This document shows, in pieces, positions 16,444 to 25,110 of a stretch of 64,000 bases of DNA (position 1 is its first letter; each line of letters starts with the position of its first letter). The DNA comes from Cerasibacillus quisquiliarum (lineage in GTDB: Bacteria > Bacillota > Bacilli > Bacillales > Amphibacillaceae). The stretch covers positions 37,922 to 101,921 of the forward strand of contig NZ_JACHHA010000008.1 in assembly GCF_014202495.1 (NCBI RefSeq), given 5' to 3'. The notes beneath the pieces are model-generated. The model searched no databases, was not told where the DNA came from, and saw only the letters and a program-made list of their open reading frames with translations. Made by a program: the position numbers and the translations under genes.

Positions 16444-17598
16444 ATGCAAAATAAATCTATCAAATACGGATCGCATCTATTAAGTGAAGTAACAGTCATC
16501 TTTTTATTAACGCTCCCGATTGCCAATTCTCTGTCACATGGAATCTATTTTTTACTCTTTTTAGCTATTTGGGTATTTTTCATTATTCTCGGTCGCTGGG
16601 TTGGAGACACGCATACTTATTTTTTTCTTGGGTTCGTTCCAGTACTTATTTTTCATTTTATGGGATTTCCACTATTACACACTTTTATTCTTGCGCTGAT
16701 TTTGACGTGGCGCTTTGCAATGATACGCCGTGAAACGCTCGAATATCCTGAAATCATTTATCTAGGTTTAACCGTTATTTTAATGATTTTTAATATGATA
16801 CAGAAGCATGATCCAACACTTATTATATATTTATTTATTCAGTTTTTTGTCGTTTCAATTGGTTCGGCATTGAGTTATATGACAAATATGAAATCAACGA
16901 AGCATTATGTTCGCTATTTATTATCTTATATAGTTTTTTTAACAAGTGGTTCAATCGTTATTTTAATTATATTTATCGGGTTAAAGAAAATCTGGGATGT
17001 TGTCTTCCCATACCTAGCGATGGCGCTTGGGCATATCGTTGGTCAACTATCGTTTTTGGATTCATTTTTCAAAGATGTTGAGATGCCTGAATCAAAAGAA
17101 GACCCCGTTGCTTTTGAACCAGAAGAGGATGTCACTGACCTGCCTTCGACATTTGACGCACTTGCTCCAGGATTAATCCTTAACCTGATCATTATCGGAT
17201 TATTGATTTTATTTGTGCTATGGCTCGTACTTAAAAAGCGAAGAGGTCCAGAAAGTAAAATTCGCCAAGTTAATCAACCACATATAGTGAAACCGTTAAA
17301 ACAGAAAGAAGAGAAAAATGTATCTCGCTTATTTAACTTTTCGAGAAGAAAACCTGTACATCCTGTTAGAAAAGCTATGTATGATTTAGAACGGAAAGCT
17401 CTTAAGCATGGCCAAGGTCGCCTGCCGTTCGAAACTGTCGATGAGTGGTTTGGACGATTAGAAATCGATTTACCTAGTGACATTTATCAGATGATTCGCT
17501 ATGGAGAAATCAATGTAGATAGAAAGAAAATAGCTCTATTTCTAAAGCAACTTAAAGAAGCTGAACGAAAAATAATAGCTAATGACTCAGGAAGGTGA
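16444..17598 (+). CDS. Polytopic membrane protein with C-terminal DUF4129-like domain
   Basis: The 384-residue protein has about six hydrophobic segments in residues 15-200, another near 235-257, then a basic linker and a cytosolic DUF4129-like tail (RKAMYDLERKALKHGQGRLP to the end). In comparable clusters this position holds YebA/TgpA-type proteins that also carry a transglutaminase-like domain. Here the region between the membrane block and the tail is only about 40 residues and contains no Cys-His-Asp pattern, so the catalytic domain is missing. The ATG at 16444 follows AGGTGGGGGG. The stop at 17596-17598 lies just before the moxR ATG, with shared bases used as its ribosome site. Confidence 0.75.
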   Translation: MQNKSIKYGSHLLSEVTVIFLLTLPIANSLSHGIYFLLFLAIWVFFIILGRWVGDTHTYFFLGFVPVLIFHFMGFPLLHTFILALILTWRFAMIRRETLEYPEIIYLGLTVILMIFNMIQKHDPTLIIYLFIQFFVVSIGSALSYMTNMKSTKHYVRYLLSYIVFLTSGSIVILIIFIGLKKIWDVVFPYLAMALGHIVGQLSFLDSFFKDVEMPESKEDPVAFEPEEDVTDLPSTFDALAPGLILNLIIIGLLILFVLWLVLKKRRGPESKIRQVNQPHIVKPLKQKEEKNVSRLFNFSRRKPVHPVRKAMYDLERKALKHGQGRLPFETVDEWFGRLEIDLPSDIYQMIRYGEINVDRKKIALFLKQLKEAERKIIANDSGR

Positions 17599-17602
17599 TT
17601 AT

Positions 17603-18541
17603 ATGGAAAAAATATTAAAAGCAAAACAAGCATTACAACAAGTCATCTATGGGAAAGAAACTGAAATTGATTTATTATTTATCGCCATTATTGCTGGTGG
17701 GCATATTTTACTTGAAAGTGCACCAGGAACAGGGAAGACAAAATTGGCGAAGAGTTTTGCTAAGGTGATGCATGGTGATTTTAACCGAGTTCAATTCACA
17801 CCTGACGTATTACCAAGTGATGTCACGGGTATTCGTTATTTTAACCCAAAATATGAGACGTTTGAATTAAGAGAAGGACCAGTTGTAACGAATGTATTAC
17901 TGGCTGACGAGATTAACCGGGCGACACCAAAAACTCAGTCGAGTTTATTAGAGGTGATGGAAGAATATCAGGTGACGATTGATGGAGAAACGGTTACCGT
18001 GCCACAGCCTTTTATCGTCCTTGCGACACAAAACCCAGTTGAGAGCAATTATGGGACGTTCCCACTTCCAGAAGCACAGCTAGACCGTTTTCTGTTCAAA
18101 ATCAATCTCGGTTATCCGACGCGAGAAGAAGAGAAGGAAATTTTACAAAATTATCGTCTCCAAGATCCATATAATGAATTAGAAGTTATTTTAGAGCCGG
18201 AAGACATTTTAGAGTTACGACACCAAGCAAAAGAAGTCGTTATGACGGATATTGTGACAGATTATTTATTAGATATAGTCCATGAAACACGAACACATTC
18301 GGAAATTGAACTTGGAATTAGTCCGCGTGGGGTTTTAGCGTTGATGCGGGCGGCACAAGCGAAAGCATTGGTGGAAGAACGTGAGTATATTACCCCACAA
18401 GATATAAAAACTTTAGCGTCTTATGTCTTTCCACATCGTCTCATTTTAACGATGGAAGGAGCGATTAAGAAGACAGCAGATGATATTGTACGACAGATTT
18501 TAAATCAAATTCCTGTTCCAGTAGAAAATGTAATGAATTAG
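17603..18541 (+). CDS. MoxR-family AAA+ ATPase (YeaC-like)
   Basis: The 312-residue cytosolic ATPase has Walker A APGTGKTKLAKSF (about residues 40-52), Walker B LLADEINRATPKTQSSLLEV with the MoxR-type insert, and sensor-1 LATQNPVESN. The C-terminal lid carries SPRGVLALMRAAQAKA. MoxR ATPases work with DUF58/VWA partners to assemble or activate envelope or metal-centre proteins. The ATG at 17603 has GGAAGGTGA upstream, formed partly by the end of the preceding gene. It closes a three-gene operon. Confidence 0.9.
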   Translation: MEKILKAKQALQQVIYGKETEIDLLFIAIIAGGHILLESAPGTGKTKLAKSFAKVMHGDFNRVQFTPDVLPSDVTGIRYFNPKYETFELREGPVVTNVLLADEINRATPKTQSSLLEVMEEYQVTIDGETVTVPQPFIVLATQNPVESNYGTFPLPEAQLDRFLFKINLGYPTREEEKEILQNYRLQDPYNELEVILEPEDILELRHQAKEVVMTDIVTDYLLDIVHETRTHSEIELGISPRGVLALMRAAQAKALVEEREYITPQDIKTLASYVFPHRLILTMEGAIKKTADDIVRQILNQIPVPVENVMN

Positions 18542-18591
18542 TTCAAATGAATAGTTTAATGAAATAATCGGATGAAAGGAAGAGATAGTTG

Positions 18592-19623
18592 ATGTTCATT
18601 AAACCGAAAAAGCTAGAGCGTGGCGATCTTGTTGCAACTGTAAGCCCATCTTGGGGTGGAGCAGGAGAGCCAGAACTGAGATGGCGTTATGAGCAAGGGG
18701 TTAAACGTTTGCAAGATGTGTTTGGATTAAAAGTTGTGGCAATGCCAAATAGTTTAAAAGGGGAAGACTATCTTTATCAACACCCAGAAGCACGAGCTGA
18801 AGATTTAATGCAAGCTTTTAAAGATGATAATATTAAAGCGATTATTGCCAATATTGGCGGTAACGAAAGCATTCGTTTACTACCGTATATTGATTTTGAT
18901 GTCATTCGAAGAAACCCAAAAATATTTATGGGTTACTCAGATGTGACAATTACCCACTTATTTTGTCTAAAAGCAGGTATATCATCCTTTTATGGTCCAG
19001 CTGTTTTAACTGATTTTGCAGAAAATGTGGAGATGGATCCATATACGATTGAGATGGTTGAGCGCTTCTTGTTTTCAAGTGATGTGGTAGGTGAAATTGT
19101 ACCAGCTAAACAGTGGACGAGTGAATATTTAGAGTGGGATATTAAGAATAAAGATACACGTCGGACGATGCAGCCGAATCGAGATTATGAATTGCTCCAA
19201 GGGGAAGGTGTCGTTCAAGGACATTTAATGGGGGGATGTATTGAGGTGCTTGAATTTGCCAAAGGAACAGCTATCTGGCCCAATCAAGAGATGTGGGACG
19301 GAAGCATCTTATTTTTTGAAACATCAGAAGAAAAGCCAAATCCAAAAAACATTACTTATTGGCTTCGTAACTATGCGGCACAAGGCATTTTAGAACGAGC
19401 AAAGGGAATGATTTTTGCGAAACCACAAGATGAGGCTTTTTATGAAGAATATAAAGATGCGATTTTAACAGTTATGCGAGAGTATGATTTAGATATGCCA
19501 ATTTTATATAACTTAAATTTTGGGCACACAGAGCCTAAGTTTATTTTACCTTATGGGGCAAAAGCGGAAATTGATTGTGAGCGAGTCTCCTTTTCGATTA
19601 TTGATCAAGCTGTCACTTCATAA
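18592..19623 (+). CDS. LD-carboxypeptidase / MccF-like S66 serine peptidase
   Basis: The 343-residue protein matches the S66 family. It has a conserved N-terminal ERGDLVATVSPSWGG and nucleophile serine in ANIGGNESIRLLPYIDF. A FMGYSDVT segment and a C-terminal half follow, with the expected acidic residue and the histidine in LNFGHTEPKF. Family members cleave the L,D bond of tetrapeptide stems during murein recycling, or release microcin C-type compounds (self-immunity). The divergent PSWGGAGEPELRWRYE start is typical of the MccF side of the family, so either role is possible. GAAAGGAAG precedes the ATG at 18592. Confidence 0.85.
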   Translation: MFIKPKKLERGDLVATVSPSWGGAGEPELRWRYEQGVKRLQDVFGLKVVAMPNSLKGEDYLYQHPEARAEDLMQAFKDDNIKAIIANIGGNESIRLLPYIDFDVIRRNPKIFMGYSDVTITHLFCLKAGISSFYGPAVLTDFAENVEMDPYTIEMVERFLFSSDVVGEIVPAKQWTSEYLEWDIKNKDTRRTMQPNRDYELLQGEGVVQGHLMGGCIEVLEFAKGTAIWPNQEMWDGSILFFETSEEKPNPKNITYWLRNYAAQGILERAKGMIFAKPQDEAFYEEYKDAILTVMREYDLDMPILYNLNFGHTEPKFILPYGAKAEIDCERVSFSIIDQAVTS

Positions 19624-19625
19624 AA

Positions 19626-19667
19626 AAAGAAGCAGACGCCTTATTGGTAGGTGTTTGCTTCTTTTTA
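19626..19667. terminator. Bidirectional intrinsic terminator
   Basis: AGAAGCAGACGCC (from 19629) and GGTGTTTGCTTCT (to about 19660) form a long stem with A-rich and T-rich flanks on both sides. It ends the carboxypeptidase gene and the convergent 82-residue gene. Confidence 0.8.
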
Positions 19668-19913
19668 TTTTGATTTAAGACTCTTTTGTGCTTCAAACCA
19701 TTCTCGTAACAGATAGAGTAAACCGAGAAGAAGCAGGAGCAAGAAGACGATCACATGTTGGATCATATCAAAAATAAACAGCCCTGTAAGAATGATCATA
19801 TAAATCATTGGTACGATAAATGCAGCAAATGGATTCGGATGTTTTGATAAAAAATATTGAATCGCTAACATGGCTGCGATAGTAAATACGATGAAATAGT
19901 TACGCTCCCCCAA
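19665..19913 (-). CDS. Small membrane protein
   Basis: The 82-residue protein has three hydrophobic segments (about 7-20, 27-47 and 50-68) and a basic C-terminus. I recognise no family. The TTG start is supported by GAGGTGATACA directly upstream. It lies 65 bp after the DUF3784 gene on the same strand and could be co-transcribed with it. No motif suggests a function. Confidence 0.65.
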   Translation of the reverse strand: MGERNYFIVFTIAAMLAIQYFLSKHPNPFAAFIVPMIYMIILTGLFIFDMIQHVIVFLLLLLLGLLYLLREWFEAQKSLKSK

Positions 19914-19978
19914 TGTATCACCTCAAAATGTGGAAATTTGCCTTAGATGTTTGTAGTTAGCATTCGTAGGAGTCGTTG

Positions 19979-20725
19979 TTAGCTAGTCGATTTTTTAGCT
20001 TGAATAAGTAAGTCGTGGAGCTCTCTCGTTTCATTCGCATCTTTTCTAGCAATCATCACATAATCATCCTTTATTTGGATATATAAAACTGGTTTAGTAC
20101 GTTTCTGAATAAATAATGTACCTGTGCCATATGGTTCCACAAGTTGGAAACGTCCCTTTAAAAGATTCGTCGTTGCAAAACCATTCGTTTTCATGATGAC
20201 TTCAGGGAGTTCATCAAGTAGAGCCATATGCTCGATGTCGTCGATATCCAATTCTAGCCCATACATACCAGTAATCTCAAATATATTTTGATTAACTTTA
20301 ATTTCATTATCAATATAACCAACAACGAAAATAGCAATGATAAAGCCAAGCGTGACAATGCTAATGATAGCAGTCGTCCAAATCGCTTTTTTTCTTTTAT
20401 GTGGTACTTCATAACGTTGTACCCATATCATTCCACCTAGTAACACAATAAGAAATATACCGATACCAATTTCAAAACCATAAGGAACCGGCAATAAGCC
20501 AACGATAAACGTGAGAGCAAAGATCCAAAACGAAATGGTCAGCGCTTTAGCCATTGCATCTAAATAACCATTCTCCTGTAAATAGATTTTTTCTTCTTCA
20601 GAACGCTTATTAAAGCCACTGATTAAAAAATACTCTTTCTTCTTTGCAATTAGATATGTTAGTCCACCGAAAATAAGCAGTGTCCAACCCATTGTGATGA
20701 TATAAATGATTGTACCTGTATCCAT
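19979..20725 (-). CDS. DUF3784-type membrane protein
   Basis: The product has about 248 residues. The N-terminal part (YIITMGWTLLIFGGLTYLIA, then KKKEYFLISGFNKRSEEEK, then two more helices) has the spacing of DUF3784 proteins. A fourth segment at about residues 120-142 is followed by an extracytoplasmic or cytosolic domain of about 100 residues that looks PH-like (VMIARKDANETRELHDLL near the end). The ATG at 20725 has GGTGGTGA just upstream, better than the TTG five codons earlier. Function is unknown. Confidence 0.7.
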   Translation of the reverse strand: MDTGTIIYIITMGWTLLIFGGLTYLIAKKKEYFLISGFNKRSEEEKIYLQENGYLDAMAKALTISFWIFALTFIVGLLPVPYGFEIGIGIFLIVLLGGMIWVQRYEVPHKRKKAIWTTAIISIVTLGFIIAIFVVGYIDNEIKVNQNIFEITGMYGLELDIDDIEHMALLDELPEVIMKTNGFATTNLLKGRFQLVEPYGTGTLFIQKRTKPVLYIQIKDDYVMIARKDANETRELHDLLIQAKKSTS

Positions 20726-20773
20726 AAGAGTCACCACCAAAATAGATTCTATTATTACATACGATTGATTTTC

Positions 20774-20856
20774 ACTTTAGTTTCAAAATCGCTCGATCTC
20801 ATGGAAAAATCGAGCGGCGACAGGTTGAAATCGAGCGGTGGCAGGTTGAAATCGCA
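20774..20856. repeat. Dispersed repeat element, copy 2 (about 2.5 units of 21 bp)
   Basis: The left edge ACTTTAGTTTCAAAATCG (20774-20791) is identical to the left edge of the 26.6-kb copy (26564-26581). It is followed by AAATCGAGCGGCGACAGG and AAATCGAGCGGTGGCAGG units. It lies in the divergent promoter region between the DUF3784 gene and the amidohydrolase operon. Confidence 0.85.
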
Positions 20857-20947
20857 TAGCCTTTAATAAGCATATTAAAGTATATTCATAACAAACCTTC
20901 CGCTATAGTAAAACAAATTATGAAATTTTCAAAAAAAGGGTGTACAA

Positions 20948-21004
20948 ATGAATTGGATTTATGTATATTATCTATTAACGGAATATATATGGACATTTCC
21001 CTAA
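20948..21004 (+). CDS. Possible 18-residue aromatic leader peptide
   Basis: A short frame, MNWIYVYYLLTEYIWTFP, starts with ATG behind AAGGGTG (5 nt spacing) and ends 22 bp before the amidohydrolase ATG. Seven of its 18 residues are Trp, Tyr or Phe. It could be a leader peptide sensing aromatic amino acids, a tiny membrane peptide, or chance. No obvious attenuator stem follows. Confidence 0.3.
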   Translation: MNWIYVYYLLTEYIWTFP

Positions 21005-21026
21005 TTAGAGAAGGAGGTGTATTAAC

Positions 21027-22259
21027 ATGGTTAAAAAACTAGTTAAGCGATATTTAGCAGAAGTTGAGGAAGATATCATATCCATCCGGAGACACTTACA
21101 TCGATATCCTGAATTAAGCCATCAAGAATATAAAACATCTAAGCTCGTTCAAGAAAAATTAGCTGCATCTCACATCCAATTTAAAGCAGGGTATGGGAAT
21201 ACTGGCGTATTAGGTATGATTCAAGGTGAAAAGCCAGGTAAGACAGTTGCTTTACGGGCAGATATGGATGCGCTTCCAATTCAAGAGAAAAATGATATCC
21301 CCTATAAATCAACTAAACCGGGAGTTATGCACGCCTGTGGCCATGATGCACACACAGCGATGCTCTTAGGTGCGGCGGAAATATTAAATCGCATGAGAGC
21401 GCATATAGAAGGAAAAGTATTACTTGTTTTTCAACCCGCCGAAGAGGATGCACCAATTGGGGGAGCTCAGCTGATGCTTAATGACGGTGTCTTCGAGAAA
21501 CATCAACCAGATGTTATATACGGCATGCATGTGTGGCCTGATTTGCCTGTTGGAACAATAGGTATTAGGAAAAGAGAAATGATGGGAGCAAGTGATCGTT
21601 TTAAGATTACTATTCAAGGCCGTGGCGGTCATGCGAGTATGCCACATCAAACGAATGATGCCATTGTAACAGCTGGCTATCTTATAACAGCTATGCAATC
21701 AATTGTTAGCCGCTCAATCAATCCGTTAAAACAATCAGTTGTTACAATTGGAAAAATTAATGGTGGCTATCAGGCAAACGTCATTGCAGAAAAAGTAACA
21801 CTGTCAGGAACAGTGAGAACATATGATCAGGAAATTAAACATAAGATTAAACAACGTTTATCAAAGATATGTAATAAAACGGCGGCAATGTTTGAATCGA
21901 CAATTGATATGACATATATTGATGGTTATGAAGCAACAATTAATACACCAAGATGGGCATCGCTCGTTAGGCAAACGGCTATTGATTTATTTGGAAATAA
22001 TGCAACACCAGAAGTAGAGCCAGCTTTAACAGCGGAAGATTTTAGTCGCTACCTTAAGCATTATCAAGGTGCATTTATTTGGTTAGGCACAAGAGTGGAT
22101 CATCCAAATGAACAAAAAGCATTGCATAACCCAGAATTTAAATTGAATGAAAAAGCATTGCCATTAGGTAGTGAGCTTTTAGTTCATCTAGTATTAAACA
22201 CATTAAAAAAACTAAATGGTGAAGTAAATGAATCGCATGCAATTTATCAAATCCATTGA
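21027..22259 (+). CDS. M20-family amidohydrolase
   Basis: The 410-residue zinc-dependent amidohydrolase has metal ligands visible in RADMDALPIQE (Asp near 88), MHACGHDAHTAMLLGAA (residues about 96-112), FQPAEEDAPIGGA and YGMHVWPDLPVGT. A dimerisation domain with ITIQGRGGHASMPHQTNDAI follows, and a final histidine in HNPEFKLNE. The family removes acyl or aminobenzoyl groups from amino acids. AAGGAGGTG lies before the ATG. Its 3' end overlaps the next amidohydrolase by 32 bp. With that gene and the AbgT transporter it forms a peptide or aminobenzoyl-glutamate use operon. The exact substrate cannot be read from the sequence. Confidence 0.9.
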   Translation: MVKKLVKRYLAEVEEDIISIRRHLHRYPELSHQEYKTSKLVQEKLAASHIQFKAGYGNTGVLGMIQGEKPGKTVALRADMDALPIQEKNDIPYKSTKPGVMHACGHDAHTAMLLGAAEILNRMRAHIEGKVLLVFQPAEEDAPIGGAQLMLNDGVFEKHQPDVIYGMHVWPDLPVGTIGIRKREMMGASDRFKITIQGRGGHASMPHQTNDAIVTAGYLITAMQSIVSRSINPLKQSVVTIGKINGGYQANVIAEKVTLSGTVRTYDQEIKHKIKQRLSKICNKTAAMFESTIDMTYIDGYEATINTPRWASLVRQTAIDLFGNNATPEVEPALTAEDFSRYLKHYQGAFIWLGTRVDHPNEQKALHNPEFKLNEKALPLGSELLVHLVLNTLKKLNGEVNESHAIYQIH

Positions 22260-23532
22260 ACAACAAATGATTCAGTGGCGTCGTCAATTTCATAAAAATC
22301 CAGAGTTAGGTTTTATGGAATATAGAACGACAGCATATATTTATAGACATTTAAAAAAACTACAATTCAAGACATTTATTGGGCAGGAAGTTATGTCTGA
22401 TAGCGCTCGATATGGCTTGCCAGCAAAAGCCACATTAAGACACTATGAGAAAACAGTACTTAAACAGGGTGAAATTGAAAGCGCTATCTTTTGTGAAATA
22501 AAAGATGGATTTACAGGTGTTATTGGACAAATAAAAAGTAAACACTCTGGCCCACATAGCGCATTTAGATTCGATATCGATGCATTACCTATTACGGAAA
22601 CGACGGAAAAGTCACATCATCCGTATAAAAACAACTATACATCTACAAATAAAGGTGTCATGCATGCTTGTGGACATGATGGACACATCGCAATCGGTTT
22701 AGCTTTAGCAACATATATCTCTAAAAGGATTAATCAATTGACAGGTACATTTACTCTTATATTTCAACCAGCTGAAGAAGGCGGAAGAGGTGCACATGCC
22801 ATTGTAGAGAATGGCTGGCTCGATGGGGTCGACTATTTTTATTCGGGACATATTGGCTTAAATGATTTAGATGTTGGTACGGTAGCTTTAGCTGCTAATG
22901 GATTTTTAGCATCAACGAAAATAGATGTTTTATTTAAAGGCGAAGCTTCACATGCAGGTATTTCACCAGAAAAAGGTAAAAATAGTTTACTAGCAGCAGC
23001 AAATGCTGTTATGAATCTTTATGCAATTTCTAGACATAGTGAAGGTATTTCAAGGATTAATGTAGGTAAAATGATAGGGGGAACAGGGCGTAATGTGATT
23101 GCGCCATCTAGTAAATTAGAAATTGAAACACGTGGGGAAACTGAAAGAATCAACCGTTATTTAACAGAGCGAGCATTAGCTATTTTAGAAGGTTCAGCGA
23201 AAATGTATGATGTTTCATTAAAAAAAGAAGTTGTCGGTCAAACAAATGTCGTGAATTGTCATCCAGAATTAATCGAAAAGTTATTTAATCATATTCAAAC
23301 AGATGATTATATTAAAAACGTGCTTAAAATAACTGATGTTTCTGGTTCTGAAGATGTTAGTTTTATGATGAATCGTGTTCACAATCATGGTGGAAAAGCG
23401 ACATATATGATTTTTGGAGCAAATATAAAACATGGACACCATCATCCATCATTCGATTTTAATGAACGCGTGTTAACAATTGCTTTAGACGTTTACATCC
23501 AAGCTTTAGGAATTTTTAATAAAAGGAGATGA
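22228..23532 (+). CDS. M20-family amidohydrolase, AbgA-like
   Basis: The 434-residue protein has metal-site motifs FDIDALPITE, MHACGHDGHIAIGLAL, FQPAEEGGRGAHAIVENG and a C-terminal HGHHHPSFDFNERVL. The AEEGGRGAHAIVENGWLDGV segment and the longer N-terminal insert (residues about 40-90, with KATLRHYEK) resemble AbgA, the catalytic subunit of p-aminobenzoyl-glutamate hydrolase. Its start lies inside the end of the previous gene (32 bp overlap), and its stop overlaps the transporter start by 4 bp, so the three are tightly coupled. Two M20 subunits plus AbgT mirrors the abgABT logic, although the first subunit looks more like a general AmhX/YxeP-type enzyme than AbgB. Confidence 0.85.
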   Translation: MNRMQFIKSIEQQMIQWRRQFHKNPELGFMEYRTTAYIYRHLKKLQFKTFIGQEVMSDSARYGLPAKATLRHYEKTVLKQGEIESAIFCEIKDGFTGVIGQIKSKHSGPHSAFRFDIDALPITETTEKSHHPYKNNYTSTNKGVMHACGHDGHIAIGLALATYISKRINQLTGTFTLIFQPAEEGGRGAHAIVENGWLDGVDYFYSGHIGLNDLDVGTVALAANGFLASTKIDVLFKGEASHAGISPEKGKNSLLAAANAVMNLYAISRHSEGISRINVGKMIGGTGRNVIAPSSKLEIETRGETERINRYLTERALAILEGSAKMYDVSLKKEVVGQTNVVNCHPELIEKLFNHIQTDDYIKNVLKITDVSGSEDVSFMMNRVHNHGGKATYMIFGANIKHGHHHPSFDFNERVLTIALDVYIQALGIFNKRR

Positions 23533-25058
23533 AAGTTTTGGCGACGGAAAAGCAAAAAAACAGTGGACGTTTTGCTTGGTTTTTAAATGGAATTGAGAAA
23601 GTCGGAAATAAATTACCTGATCCATTTATATTATTCTTTTATTTAGCGCTTATCATTATTGTTCTATCATGGTTTATCTCACTATTTAATGTATCGTTTA
23701 TCCAACCGGGAGAGGAAGAAGTTTTATACATTAAAAGTTTAATTTCTGTAGAAGGATTAGAATTTATTTTAACTTCGATGCTTGATAATTTCGTCGGTTT
23801 TAAACCTCTTGGACTTGTCCTTGCAATGATGATAGGAATTGGTTTGGCGGATAAAGTAGGATTACTAGAAACAGCAATAAAAAGTACGATTATTAAAGCA
23901 CCAAAGTCATTGATTACGTATGCAGTCATTTTCACAGGGATTATGGGAAACATCGCGTCAGATGCGGCATTCGTTATTGTTCCCCCTTTAGCCGCTATCG
24001 TCTTTTACAATGTTGGTCGCCATCCATTAGCTGGTCTTGCAGCAGGATTTGCCGGCGTTGGTTCAGGGTTTACAGCAAATTTAATGATTACGGGAACTGA
24101 TGCACTGTTGTCGGGAATATCAACGGAAGTTATGGAGTCACTCGGTTCTGATATTGTCGTAACACCAGTTGATAACTGGTATTTTATGATTGCATCTGTT
24201 TTCATCTTATCAATTGTAGGTGCATTTGTAACTGACAAGATTGTTGAGCCGCGATTAGGAACATATAAAGGAGAAGCAGGTCGCGTATTTGAAAAAGTGA
24301 CACCATTGGAATTGAAGGCGCTTAAGCGAGCGACATTTGTAGGTATCATTTATATAGCTTTCTTAATAATCGTTATCAGTATACCGAATTCACCATTACG
24401 CAATGAAGATGGGGGATTAGTGCCTTCGCTCTTCTTAGATGGGATTATTCCGTTCATTATTTTCTTTTTCTTAGCTGTTGCGATTACTTATGGTATGACG
24501 ACAAAGAAAATTGAAAGTTCTCGTTCAATTGGTGAAATGATTGGTGAAGCAATGAAAGATATGTCAGGATTTATCGTCTTAATTTTTACAGCAGCACAGT
24601 TTATTGCATATTTTAGCTGGACGAATATCGGGACATGGATAGCTGTATCAGGGGCAAATGCTTTAGAATCAATTGGATTAACTGGAATTACTGTTATCCT
24701 TGGTTTTGTATTATTTACAGCGATTTTAAATTTATTTATTTTTAGTGGCTCAGCTCAGTGGGCTTTAGAAGCGCCTATTTTTGTAAAATTATTTTATTTT
24801 CTTGATTATCACCCTGCATTTGTTCAGGTTGCATATAGAATTGCGGACTCATCGACGAATGTTATTACGCCAATGAATCCTTATATCATGATTGTCTTAT
24901 CATTTATGCGTGATTATGATAAAAAAGCAGGCATTGGGACATTGATGGCGTTAATGCTGCCATATAGCGTCTTTTTCTTACTAACATGGATTGTACTTCT
25001 TTTATTATTTGTTTTCCTAGGTATTCCATTTGGACCAGGTGTTACTGTTCATTTGTAA
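23529..25058 (+). CDS. AbgT-family transporter
   Basis: This 509-residue integral membrane protein has about 12 hydrophobic segments. It starts with FLNGIEKVGNKLPDPFILFF, the hallmark AbgT beginning. Later come GNIASDAAFVIVPPLAA, SGFTANLMITGTDALLSGIS and a late SSTNVITPMNPYIMIVL motif. Known AbgT members import p-aminobenzoyl-glutamate or export sulphonamides and related folate catabolites. It ends the operon with two amidohydrolases and is followed by a bidirectional terminator shared with the convergent regulator gene. The start overlaps the upstream stop; AAAAGGAG lies just upstream. Confidence 0.9.
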   Translation: MKVLATEKQKNSGRFAWFLNGIEKVGNKLPDPFILFFYLALIIIVLSWFISLFNVSFIQPGEEEVLYIKSLISVEGLEFILTSMLDNFVGFKPLGLVLAMMIGIGLADKVGLLETAIKSTIIKAPKSLITYAVIFTGIMGNIASDAAFVIVPPLAAIVFYNVGRHPLAGLAAGFAGVGSGFTANLMITGTDALLSGISTEVMESLGSDIVVTPVDNWYFMIASVFILSIVGAFVTDKIVEPRLGTYKGEAGRVFEKVTPLELKALKRATFVGIIYIAFLIIVISIPNSPLRNEDGGLVPSLFLDGIIPFIIFFFLAVAITYGMTTKKIESSRSIGEMIGEAMKDMSGFIVLIFTAAQFIAYFSWTNIGTWIAVSGANALESIGLTGITVILGFVLFTAILNLFIFSGSAQWALEAPIFVKLFYFLDYHPAFVQVAYRIADSSTNVITPMNPYIMIVLSFMRDYDKKAGIGTLMALMLPYSVFFLLTWIVLLLLFVFLGIPFGPGVTVHL

Positions 25059-25061
25059 TAA

Positions 25062-25110
25062 ATAAAAGACGATTTGTTTAACATGGATTGAAGCAAATCG
25101 TCTTTTATTC
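25062..25110. terminator. Bidirectional terminator between the transporter and the regulator
   Basis: AAAAGACGATTTG (from about 25066) pairs with CAAATCGTCTTTT (ending about 25108). Runs of A and T on the two sides allow use on both strands. It ends the abg-like operon and the convergent regulator gene. Confidence 0.85.
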
